Positions 55,486 through 64,000 of a stretch of DNA of 64,000 nt are shown piece by piece. The position numbers were made by a program, and so were the translations under genes. The notes below the pieces were generated by a model that was not told where the DNA came from, searched no databases, and saw only the letters and a program-made list of their open reading frames with translations. Source of the DNA: Hymenopus coronatus (taxonomy: Eukaryota; Arthropoda; Insecta; Mantodea; Hymenopodidae); the NCBI GenBank assembly GCA_030762935.1, contig CM060893.1, positions 7,484,001 to 7,548,000 of the forward strand, in the 5' to 3' direction. How positions within the stretch are numbered: position 1 is the first letter of the stretch; each line of letters begins with the position of its first letter.

Positions 55486-55751
55486 AAAGAGATTCAATTT
55501 TACATTACTTTCTATTCCCACTCTTCTACAAACTATTATCACAAAAGCTTATTTATCTATTTACTGTAATATAGACACAGTTTGAATTCACATGTGCAGT
55601 TTCTTTGTGCGATATGAAGGTAAAGCGAGTCAGATTTTTAAAGAACTATCTCTATGTAGTGGATTTGATGGTCTTTATATGATCAACGCTATCTACTAAT
55701 TTAAAAAACTCACATGACTTTCTCTAATCTTGGTAACAAATTAACAACTTT
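55486..55751. other. Mostly unrecognised, with HLE 5'-like patches
   Basis: Patches at about 55505-55560 and 55707-55750 (CTCACATGACTTTCTCTAA) resemble the HLE 5' end. The rest is unrecognised. Confidence 0.4.
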
Positions 55752-56495
55752 GTATACATGAACTATGTACATAGCCTATAGAGAAGGTATTTTATTCTAC
55801 CCAAAAATTCGTTACCGAGATTTCACAGTAAATACACGTTTTAGGATCCCTGTATCCATAAAAAAAAACTTTTTAGAAAAATATCCGTATGTCTTTGAAC
55901 ACGATAACTCAAAACGAAAAGTCGGTAAAATTCCTAACTTGGTATCTAAGTTTAGTGTCTTCCAGAGATGTGACACGAAGATGTTGAGAAAAATCACCCT
56001 CGCTTAAACTACCCTTTACATGGAGAAAGTTTCGAATATTTTGATTTTCTCAAAACTGGCTCTAACGATTTTGACTAAAATGCTATGTACTAAAGATATT
56101 TTGATTTTTTTAGGAATTGCCTCTAAAGACCTTTTTATTCAAAATTAATTTTGCTTAACTGGTAAACCGTAAGAGATAGACAAAAACTCACTACAAAAAT
56201 AATATAGATCACCTTAAAACACACAATTTATGTTTTATTTTCGTGGAATTGACCAATTCCGAGATATTCCTTGTTATTTGTTTTGGATTTAAAATACTCT
56301 TCTCACAAGGAAGTTGTAAACTACTAGCCCTGCATAGAAATGGATTTCAACCGCATGGCAACCAGATTTTAATATATTTGACTATCGATTTATCCTAGTG
56401 TAGTCCTTTATTTTCCTTCTACTTACAAGGAAGCAAATAATCAAGACAATTTCTCATAATGTTTATCTCGATTAAATAAAGTAGATAGAAGGATA
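55752..56495 (-). mobile_element. HLE copy, 5' tip missing, divergent
   Basis: Half hairpin CATGAACTATGTACATAGCC, body with a 5' half that carries GGCAACCAGATTTTAATA-type variants, to AAATAAAGTAGATAGAAGG. Confidence 0.82.
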
Positions 56496-56502
56496 TCCTT
56501 TT

Positions 56503-56626
56503 TACTTTCTCCACCCTACTATGTACATAGTGTATAAAAAAAATCGATACCGAGATTTCACCGGAAATATATGTTTTAGGGTCCCCCGTACCCAAAAAAA
56601 TAATTTTTACAAAAAAGGTCTGCGTG

Positions 56627-56678
<52 letters not shown>

Positions 56679-57341
56679 TTTGGACAACATAGCTCAAAAA
56701 CGAAAAGACCGTTAAATAACAAACTTGGTATTTACGTTTAGTATCTTCCAGGGATGTGACACGAAGATTTTGAGAAAAATCCCCCCATCCCAAACTACCC
56801 TTTACATGGAATTTTTTTTCGAAAATTTTGAATTTCTAAAAAATGGCTCTAAAGATTTTGATTAAAATATCGTATATTAAAGATATTTATCTGACAAATA
56901 AAATGTATATTTTTAATTTTCTGGGAATAGCCTCTGAAAACTACTTTATTCTGGGTGAATTTTGCGGAATTTTGCATAACTGCTACACCGTAAGAGATGG
57001 ACAAAAATTTAGCACACAAAAAATGTAGAGCACGTTGAAACATACAATTTATGTCGCATACATTTTCTTCGTGGAATTGATCGTTTTTGAGATATTCCTT
57101 GTTTTCTGTTTCTGCTATAAAAACATATTTTTCTCATACAGGACTTTGTGAACTCGTGTCCATGCAAACAAAGGAACTTTAGTCACATAGCAACCAGCTT
57201 CAGAGTATTAAGGAAGCAAGTAATAAGACTATTTCTGCTATTTTTTTTCTCGACTAGCAGGAAGTAAATAGAAGCTTAAGCTTTTTAACAATAATTTATT
57301 GTAGAATTGTAGAGAAAGTCATGTGAATGAATTACATCAAA
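56503..57341 (-). mobile_element. HLE copy, complete
   Basis: Hairpin partly deleted (CCACCCTACTATGTACATAG), (GT)n at 56630-56677, full body, right end ..GAATTACATCAAA. Confidence 0.88.
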
Positions 57342-57494
57342 TTGTTTTTAAACATTTGGGTCGTGAAGATCATTTTGATGTGTGTTTGCAAACAGAACAA
57401 CTGAAAATAAAAAATTAAACAATTTCGTATTTATCTATGAATGAATGGCAAAGCTTTTAATAGAAATACCACAACATTAAACCATTTTAAATTA

Positions 57495-58247
57495 AAAATC
57501 TGATTTTTAACTCGCATGATATTTATACTCGCATTCTTAATCAACTATTTTTTAAAAACTGTGTTCTTGTTTATTTCATTTTAATCGAGATAAATATTTA
57601 TAGCAATAATTTGATTACATATTTCCTTTTAGATAACTGGAAATAACGTATACTTCAGCAATTGTCAAATCTTTTAAGAGTAGGTTGCTAGGTGATTGAT
57701 TTGAAATTTCCCTTTCTTTGCTTGACCAAGGGATAGGAAACAAATAACGACTTCCCATTTAATACAAGTTTAAGTTTTTGAAAAACCAAGCTAATAAGGA
57801 ATGTCTTGAAGATGGTTAACTTGCAAAAATAAGTTTTAATACAAATTCTGTGCTTTAAGATCTTAATTTTTTATTTGTTAAGAGTTTGTCTACATTTTAA
57901 GGTTTACCAGTTATAAAAAAGTCGTCCGGAATGAAAAAGCCTTCAAGGTTATTCCCAGAAAATTCAAGCTGAACATATTACTTGAGCCAATTTTGAGAGA
58001 ATAAAAAATAGCAGAATCTATTCCATGTGAAGAGTAGTTGGCAGTTCTTCAAAACCTAACGTCGCATCCTTGGAAGATCCTGAAGATAGATACCAAGTTT
58101 TTATTTCACCGAATTTTGGTTTTGAGTTATACTGTCCATAGACTCAAACAGTGAATTTGGTTCGAGTCTCAAAACTTGTATTTCTGGTGAAATTTCCATA
58201 TTGAAATTGTTCCAGGAAATACATACCAAAGAAAGTAAAAATGTTAG
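57495..58247 (+). mobile_element. Very old HLE copy
   Basis: Diverged but collinear: AAAATCTGATTTTTAACTCG, ATTTTAATCGAGATAAATA, TAGGTTGCTAGGTGATTG, TTCCCAGAAAATTCAAGC, GTAGTTGGCAG, TATTTCTGGTGAAATTTCC, ending CAAAGAAAGTAAAAA. It is the most decayed full-length member. Confidence 0.7.
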
Positions 58248-59730
58248 CTCCTTGCTTTTTAAAAATATATCTTTAAAAACTGATCTCTAAATTTATAATT
58301 TGTTTTTCATTTCCCAGAAGGTGAAGGTGCTCTTTCCAGAACATCATACTTATTTAAAATATTTATGATGAGGTAAGAGAAGTTACTGATACTTTGTGTA
58401 AAACTTACACAATGGAATTATTTTCTAAAAAATTACTCCCTCTCGTTATGTCAACATTATTTTAAAGAACACATGTGAAGTAAATACTCACCAACGTCTG
58501 CAAAAATCTGGTAACTTTCTTTGGAGCATCTTTTCTGAGGAATCTTCAGCATAATTCATGCCTGGAGAATTTTACCAACTAGTGAGTTAGAAATTTAATA
58601 ACTTCATTGTCAACAACAACAATTTATTGCATTTACAAGCAAAATATATTAAAATTAACATTATTTAATATTTAAACATATTATAGCAGCTTTTGAAACA
58701 CAAATTTACACTGAGAATGTTTGCTGTGGTTGACCATGGATGCATTTGACAGGAAAATGGGGTAAAACAGAAAACTGCTGCAAGATTTGTACTCAAAATT
58801 TAGTCTAAGAGTAATAATAATATTCTACAACAAATAACAACTTACAAAGACATACTTTGTGTTTTCCCTTATAAAACTTTTTACAACAGAATCGGACGGA
58901 TGCGATAATGTAACATACTTTTAACTACAACATAGCAACATTTTGAGAAACTAATAAACAACACCACATTATAAAAGTCAAATCGTTGTCTGTACACCCG
59001 CCCGTAGTTAAGTTCTTGCATAAAGAAGCATATAAATTAAAGCAGGTTTTATTTACATGTAAACAATGTTTTACTTCACTGCCAGTTTTCATAACTCTAC
59101 AGTGCTGCCCTCTGTGAACAATGTGAGATAAAGTAGTTGTAGAATAAGCTGAAATAAATTATGTATTTACATTTTTTATGAAAACTGGCAGCAAAAGACT
59201 GTCATGAAATCTGAAGTAAGGAGTTCTCTTTTGTTTGACAGTGGATGTTTCTCTTTGGTTAACCTGAGATGCTGTGAATAAATCACCGTTTCTTTTTGAG
59301 ATGACATGTACACACTTTTGTCACTTTTGTCCCAGTGACCATTGCACACTAGTCTCTGCCAGTCTCAGTAAATATTTAGTTCTATTAGGAGATCCATTTC
59401 ATGTACGTTTACCGTTTTAGTGTTAGGATAAAGTAGCATTTACCTCACCAGAAGATCCCAAACTTGAGGCAGGATGACGTTGGTGAGGAATTTTAAAAAT
59501 AAAATCACGATAAAGGGAAAATGTTTTTGTTATCACACGATAATTTTGTTCAACCTTTGTAAAGCTATTTCAGTGCATTTTCAGAACAACAAATGTCAAC
59601 ACTGAAGCTGCTCAGCATTGAGGCGGCCGTGAAGAAGTTCATTGCCTATGTATAGTTGTTTGTCTGCGTAGAGTAGGTCATGTGCGTAATTTCTCCTTAG
59701 GAATGCGGCGGGTTCGAGTCCCGAGGCTTG
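58248..59730 (-). other. Region downstream of the zinc-finger CDS, possible 3' UTR
   Basis: Free of HLE apart from nothing recognisable. The part nearest the CDS is a plausible 3' UTR for the minus-strand gene. No other gene is seen. Confidence 0.4.
59048..59053 (-). terminator. Candidate poly(A) signal for the zinc-finger gene
   Basis: AATAAA on the minus strand, about 680 bp past the stop codon. It is the nearest canonical hexamer that I found in the downstream region. Use is unproven. Confidence 0.3.
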
Positions 59731-61485
59731 TCAGTCCCTGCCCACCCGCTTGTGTATCTGCTGGTGCTTGATGAGGTGTGCCTTCTGACGGAAGGCCTTC
59801 CCGCAGACCTCGCATTTGAACGGTTTCTCGCCCGTGTGTGTGCGGAGATGCACTTTAATGTTTGACTTGTTGAGGAAGCCTCTGTTGCAGATGGTACAGC
59901 GATGTACGGGCTTCTCCTTGCCCATGAGACCTCCACTACCGTCTGCCGCGTACACCACACCCGCCCCGCCGCCGTGCTGCTGCTTCCTGCTGGATCTGCT
60001 CCTGCTCTTGCTCTTGCTCGTGGTCCCGGCGGACGTCGTGGTGTGCGGGAACACGAGCCCGCTGCCCGTCACTAGCCCGTCCAAGGACCCCCCGTTCACT
60101 AGGAGGTCAGGAGACGGTATCGTCTTGATCCCGCTCCTCATGTGACCGCCCCCGTATCCGGGACGCCTCTGGATGGTCTGGTACCGCCCGCCGTTCACCA
60201 GGAGCGTGGCGTTGTCCGTCGTGCTGACCACGTGACCTGGGGGGCTCCCGGTGGTGGTATGAGGCAACATGATCTCCTTGCTGTTCAGGTACGACGTGGA
60301 CGAGGAAGGAGAAGGACACTCGGACATGTAGGTGGAGGAAGAGGAAGGCTCAGGTTTGATGTTAGCGCCGCCGTTGGATATCGAGGGCGGACCGTTCTGG
60401 AGGCGGCTGTGAAGCAGAGGCATATGATGCTGGTAGTGCGAGGTAGTAGCGGGTTCTCTCTTGATCAGCATCCCCGAGTGTTGTACGAACGGGTGCTGAC
60501 TCTGGGTCAGGAGCGACTGTAACGTGGACGAGGCCGGCGATGTCGTAGAGGAATCCTCTGCGGCTGAAGCGGTCACTACAAACTGGGAACTCGCTACAAA
60601 CTCCTGCAGCGACTCTGCCGAGATGATCGCCTTCCCTCCGTTGCCTCCCCCGCTGCTGTTGTTGACGTTGTTCTCCCCACAGGCCGTGTCGATCCACGCG
60701 TCCAGGTCCATCCAACTGTCCCGCGAACCCGAGGGATCCTCGCCAGCCAGGTCGTCCACCACGTTAGGCACTGTGGTGTCGGCGATGGCCGAGCCAATGA
60801 TAGCCGCTATGTCCTCAATCTCTGGCGGCAGAAGTGCCGTATAGTCCACGAACTCGGGCTTTATCGCGCACCCTCCCTCCACGGTGGAAGAAGACACTAC
60901 CGGCTGATCGGCTGCCGTGGTCGTGCTCACGGCGTAGTACAGAGTCGTCCCTCCCCCCGCACCATTGTTACCACTCCCCTTGAACACGACGGTATTGTTG
61001 TTATTGGCAACACTGGTACTGTTATTGTTAGCTTCTGAGACAGGGTTGGTACGGGGACTTCGCGGGGACTGCGGAGCGGCCGCTATGGCGTGGAAGTGGT
61101 GTCCTGGGATGCCGTTGATGCTGAGATGACCCGTGTACCCGGTGAAAGGCGGTAGCGGCTTCAGTTCCGCGAAGCTATTGTTGCCAGCGCCTCCAGATGC
61201 AGGAGGTGATTGTTGAGACGAGGTAAGGAGAAGACTGTCCAGAGCATCCATTGTCGCCTTGGAGGTCGCCGTGGACTCGTCGTCGTCGGACACGACTGTA
61301 GTGGAGGACTCCATGACGAGTTTGTGGGCGCTTGAGCCGTCCAGAAGGAAGTGTTCCCCGACGAGAGTGCCTGTTCCGGTGCCGCCCCCGCCGTTCCCGC
61401 CACCTCCCCAACATGAAGTGAGTAGCAGCGCGTCTACAGGTCCCCCGCCGCACAGCACTTCGGAATCGCCGCCCGAGAACTTCAT
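59731..61485 (-). CDS. C2H2 zinc-finger protein, likely transcription factor
   Basis: A 584-residue uninterrupted frame, ending RVGRD and a stop. Two C2H2 fingers lie at the C-terminus: residues 530-550 (CTIC..HLRTH) and 558-578 (CEVC..HQQIH), both C-x2-C-x12-H-x3-H, joined by the canonical TGEKPFK linker. This pattern is typical of sequence-specific DNA binding in the nucleus. A basic stretch SKSKSRSRSSRKQQ (about 490-503) may be a nuclear localisation signal. Residues 210-270 are acidic and hydrophobic (ALLPPEIEDIAAIIG, SWMDLDAWIDTA), like an activation domain. Three psi-K-x-E SUMO motifs are visible: IKPE at 208-211, IKRE at 341-344, IKPE at 377-380. Gly-, Asn- and Ser-rich linkers fill the rest. 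GC content is far above the surroundings. The start used is the first in-frame ATG, but the frame is open about 45 codons upstream, so the true N-terminus may be longer and spliced. I do not recognise the orthologue. Confidence 0.9.
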   Translation of the reverse strand: MKFSGGDSEVLCGGGPVDALLLTSCWGGGGNGGGGTGTGTLVGEHFLLDGSSAHKLVMESSTTVVSDDDESTATSKATMDALDSLLLTSSQQSPPASGGAGNNSFAELKPLPPFTGYTGHLSINGIPGHHFHAIAAAPQSPRSPRTNPVSEANNNSTSVANNNNTVVFKGSGNNGAGGGTTLYYAVSTTTAADQPVVSSSTVEGGCAIKPEFVDYTALLPPEIEDIAAIIGSAIADTTVPNVVDDLAGEDPSGSRDSWMDLDAWIDTACGENNVNNSSGGGNGGKAIISAESLQEFVASSQFVVTASAAEDSSTTSPASSTLQSLLTQSQHPFVQHSGMLIKREPATTSHYQHHMPLLHSRLQNGPPSISNGGANIKPEPSSSSTYMSECPSPSSSTSYLNSKEIMLPHTTTGSPPGHVVSTTDNATLLVNGGRYQTIQRRPGYGGGHMRSGIKTIPSPDLLVNGGSLDGLVTGSGLVFPHTTTSAGTTSKSKSRSRSSRKQQHGGGAGVVYAADGSGGLMGKEKPVHRCTICNRGFLNKSNIKVHLRTHTGEKPFKCEVCGKAFRQKAHLIKHQQIHKRVGRD

Positions 61486-61810
61486 AATATCAGGGATGAT
61501 AGTTTCGGGGACTACGGTGGGTGGAGGAGTGGGCGGGTCGTCGGCGGCGCGGTCCGGGCAAAGCCACGGGGGATCCAGGGAGAAGATGTCGGCTCCGGGG
61601 TGCGAGCCTGCCCGTCGACGTCGTCGTCACGTGAGAGGAGGAGCGTCGTGTCAAGAGCCGGGACCTCTTCCTGTCCAATTCATGATGGCGTCGTGACTGA
61701 GTCGTGTGCTGACGTCGTTCTCAGGGAGCACATGTCCCGAGCACGTCACCTACAACAATCACAACACCCCATTAGACAATAACTTGGTCCTCCTCAGCTC
61801 CCACACACTG
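61486..61810 (-). promoter_or_regulatory. 5' region of the zinc-finger gene: open upstream frame and candidate splice acceptors
   Basis: In the CDS frame the sequence stays open upstream of ATG 61485, back to a TGA at about 61630. It would encode a stretch including GADIFSLDPPWLC and DPPTPPPTVVPETIIPDI, with C/G-rich third positions. Candidate acceptors on the minus strand: CTGTCTTTCCAG ending at 61808, TTGTTGTAG ending at 61750, and GACGGGCAG ending at 61608. If transcription passes through, two short upstream ORFs (starting at about 61729 and 61683) precede the main start. Which of these is used cannot be decided from sequence. Confidence 0.45.
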
Positions 61811-61926
61811 GAAAGACAGACACAGAGAAGAAGGTTCATAAGCTAAGTGTTTGGCTTTTGGTAGCTCTAACTCATCTTACATTCCCGTCCCTGTTCTAGT
61901 GGCATTTTTACCTTAACATTGATCTG

Positions 61927-61960
61927 TTACAGAGATGTAGAGAAAGTCGTGTGACTGGAA
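61927..61960 (-). mobile_element. HLE 5' tip
   Basis: GATGTAGAGAAAGTCGTGTG and ACTGGAACACGTCA correspond to the inverted first ~40 bp of HLE. Confidence 0.7.
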
Positions 61961-61974
61961 CACGTCACAGTTTT

Positions 61975-62180
61975 ACCTTTTCTAGTCTGCAGCATTCTTA
62001 TCAACATCGATACGGCCATTTTTTAGAAAATTGAAAATTTCGAAAATGTTTCCATGTAAAGGACTGGGAATTTTTCTGAAAATCTTCGTATTGCAACCTT
62101 GGAACTTATACCTATACCAAGTTTGATATTTAACTAACTTTTTATTTTTGAGTTATACCATCTACACATAGTAAAAAAAA
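61975..62180 (+). mobile_element. HLE host copy (end-of-window nest), part 1
   Basis: Internal HLE sequence from CGATACGGCCATTTTTTAG through TATTTTTGAGTTATACC to an A run. SINE-A follows; the host resumes at 62477. Confidence 0.75.
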
Positions 62181-62189
62181 AAAATAAGT

Positions 62190-62476
62190 CGCCCTCCGTG
62201 GTGTAATGGTTGCCATGCTAAGTTCATATACACAAGGTCACGGGTTCAAACCCGACGGAGGACGATGGATTTTTTCGGGCGTAAAAATCCTTAGCATGGC
62301 TTCCTCCGGAAGGGAAGTTAAGCCGTGGGTCCCGTGTCGTAGATTTACGGCACGTAAAAGAACCTCAAACTTGATAGAGAGGCCTCTGAGCAAAATTAAG
62401 CGGTCTTTCACGCCCAATTTAGAATGGGACGCTGAGAACCACAGCAGTCAAAGAGCGTCCATAAATAACACGCCAT
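62190..62476 (+). mobile_element. SINE-A, tRNA-derived, full length
   Basis: Head GCCCTCCGTGGTGTAATGG (box A about 62199-62209), box B GGGTTCAAACC at about 62242-62252, body with CGTGTCGTAGATTTACGGC and GCACGTAAAAGAACC, tail GCGTCCATAAATAACACG. The best-preserved SINE-A in the window. Confidence 0.88.
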
Positions 62477-62534
62477 TTTTTTTACATGCATACACAAACG
62501 ACCCTTTTTCTAAAAATGCTTTGTTCTCTTTCCT
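62477..62534 (+). mobile_element. HLE host copy, part 2
   Basis: ACACAAACGACCCTTTTTCT then AAAAATGCTTTGTTC and a T-rich run. A minus-strand HLE is inserted here. Confidence 0.75.
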
Positions 62535-62538
62535 TTTT

Positions 62539-63381
62539 ACTTTCTCTATACGTACTATGTACATAGTGTATAGAGAAGGTATTGCATTGCACCCAAAAAT
62601 TCGATACCGAAATTTCACCGGAAATATATGTTTTGAGAACACCTGAATAAAAAAATGCATTTTTAGAAAAATGTGTATGTGTGTGTATGTCTGTGTGTGT
62701 GGGCAGCATAGCTCAAAAACAAACAGACCGTTAAATACCAAACTTGGATTTAAGTTCAGTATCTTCCAAGGATGCGACACAAATATTTTCAAAAAAAATC
62801 CCCCACACCCAACTACCCTTCACATGGAAAAATTTTAAAAAATTTTGATTTCTAAAAAATGACCAACGATTTTGATTAAAATATTGCGTATTAAAGATAT
62901 ATACTTGACAAATAAAATGTATATCTTGAATTTTCTGGGAATAGCCTGTGAAGACTACTTTATTCTGGATGAATTTTACGGAATTTTGAATAACTGCTAA
63001 AACGTAAGAGATAGACAAAAACTTACCACACACAAAATGTAGAGCCCATTAAAACACAGAATTTAAGTTATATACATTTTTTTCGTGGAGTTGATTTTTT
63101 TTTTAGATGTTCCTTGTTTTTTGGTTTCAACCTTGAAAAATATACATTTTCTCATACAGAAATTTGTCAACTCCTTCCATACAAACGAAGGAACTTCAGT
63201 CACATAGCAACCAGCTTTAGACTTTCACTTTAACCTATGGTACTCCCTTATTTCGCTTCTACTTACAAGGAAGCAAGTAATAAGAATATTTTTGCTAATT
63301 TTTTCTCACTTAGCATGAAGTAAACAGAAGCATAAGCTTTTTAACATAATTTGTTGCGAAATGTAGAGAAAACACATCAGA
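62539..63381 (-). mobile_element. HLE copy, complete, nested in another HLE
   Basis: Hairpin CGTACTATGTACATAGTGTA, GT-rich tract at about 62675-62700, body, and 5' end ..AACACATCAGA (AGTCATGTGAATGG partly deleted). Host HLE sequence lies on both sides. Confidence 0.9.
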
Positions 63382-63385
63382 TTTT

Positions 63386-63491
63386 TATTCATTGGTCCTC
63401 GAGACCTTCCTGTGAAATCTCGGTATTGTTGGGTGGATTACAATACCTTCTCTATCAGTTATGTACACTGTACATTCCTGCTAGAAAAAGT
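63386..63491 (+). mobile_element. HLE host copy, part 3
   Basis: GGTCCTCGAGACC, CCTGTGAAATCTCGGTATTG and an imperfect hairpin ending CTAGAAAAAGT. Completes the copy begun at 61975. Confidence 0.8.
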
Positions 63492-63507
63492 AATAAAGAA
63501 GTAAAAA

Positions 63508-64000
63508 TCTGATGCGTACTATTCACATGACTTTCTCTACATCTCTGCAACAAATTACTCTTAAAAAGCTTATACATCTATTTACTTTATATTAATCAGA
63601 CTAAAATAGCAGAAATAGTCTTATTACTTGGTTCCTTGTTGCTATGTTTGCGTTGTTCCTTGCTGGTTGCTATGTCACTGAAGTTCCTTTGTTTGTATGC
63701 AAGCAGTTGACAAATTCCTATATGAGAAAAGTATAAGTCTTCATAGCAGAAACCAAAAACAAGGAATGACTAAAAAACGATGAATCCACACAAAAAGAAT
63801 GTATATAGCATAGATTATGTGTTTTAACGTGCTCTACATTTTTCGTGTAGTAAGTTTTGGTCCATCTCTTACGGTTTAGCAGTTATTCAAAATTCCGTAA
63901 AATTCATCCAGAATAAAGCAGTCTTCAGAGGCTAATCTCAGAAAATTCAAGATATACATTTTATTTTTCAGGTAAAGATCTTTAATATACGAAATTTTAA
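63508..64000 (+). mobile_element. HLE copy, runs off the window
   Basis: 5' end TCTGATGCGTACTATTCACA, body to ATACGAAATTTTAA at the window edge. Joined to the preceding 3' end by a short A-rich spacer. Confidence 0.88.

Noticed and set aside
60142..60522. Plus-strand and other-frame open frames across 59.7-61.7 kb
   Set aside because: Antisense or shifted shadows of the GC-rich zinc-finger frame. They lack domains, while the minus-strand frame has two C2H2 fingers and a sensible composition.
61490..61678. A 62-codon minus-strand Arg/Ser-rich frame upstream of the zinc-finger CDS
   Set aside because: It has no ATG at its first position (it would start with TTG) and overlaps the better-supported open extension of the zinc-finger frame in another phase.
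1..64000. CRISPR-like array because of regular repeated blocks
   Set aside because: Repeat units are ~850-bp transposon copies in both orientations, not short direct repeats with unique spacers, and the DNA is eukaryotic.

Overview
The window is animal, most likely insect, nuclear DNA. It is AT-rich apart from one GC-rich island at about 59.7-61.8 kb, and it is dominated by interspersed repeats. Only one credible host protein gene is present. There are no bacterial-style operons and no ribosome-binding-site architecture. Two decayed mariner transposons, several tRNA-derived SINE families and a very abundant AT-rich element account for most of the rest. I cannot assign a species; a large, repeat-rich insect genome fits best.

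The main occupant is one repeat family, called HLE here (hairpin-ended element). About 60 full or partial copies lie on both strands and together cover well over half of the window. A complete copy is about 850 bp. The end I call 5' reads TCTGATGTGTTCC...CATGACTTTCTCTACA. The middle is AT-rich with a (CA)n/(GACA)n tract near the 3' third. The 3' end is a hairpin built on ACTATGTACATAGT and finishing GTGTAGAGAAAGT. The subterminal 5' motif is the inverted complement of the last 12-13 bases of the element. It has no convincing coding capacity. The architecture resembles Helentron-associated (HINE/DINE-1/mini-me) elements, but that class assignment is inference. Copies sit in A/T runs and very often inside each other.

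Layout. 0-16 kb: HLE copies separated by short unrecognised stretches and tRNA-type SINEs (2.5 kb, about 16.1 kb). 16.3-17.4 kb: broken mariner 1. 17.9-19.4 kb: broken mariner 2 with both terminal inverted repeats, flanked by pieces of another mariner-like end. 19.4-30.3 kb: HLE copies, a TIR element at 21.1 kb, and a nested HLE pair at 23.1-24.6 kb. 30.3-32.5 kb: sequence free of HLE, holding a palindrome at 31.75-31.90 kb. 32.5-43.9 kb: HLE copies, with SINEs inserted into some of them. 43.9-46.1 kb: a three-level nest, HLE inside a TIR element inside HLE. 46.1-58.2 kb: more HLE, ending in a very old copy. 59.7-61.5 kb (minus strand): an uninterrupted 584-codon reading frame for a C2H2 zinc-finger transcription-factor-like protein with acidic and SUMO-motif regions and two C-terminal fingers. 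61.9-64.0 kb: another nested HLE/SINE block running off the window end.

The genes do not form a pathway. The interest lies in the record of nested transposition, which lets element boundaries, target preference and relative ages be read directly, and in the intact zinc-finger exon embedded in this repeat field.
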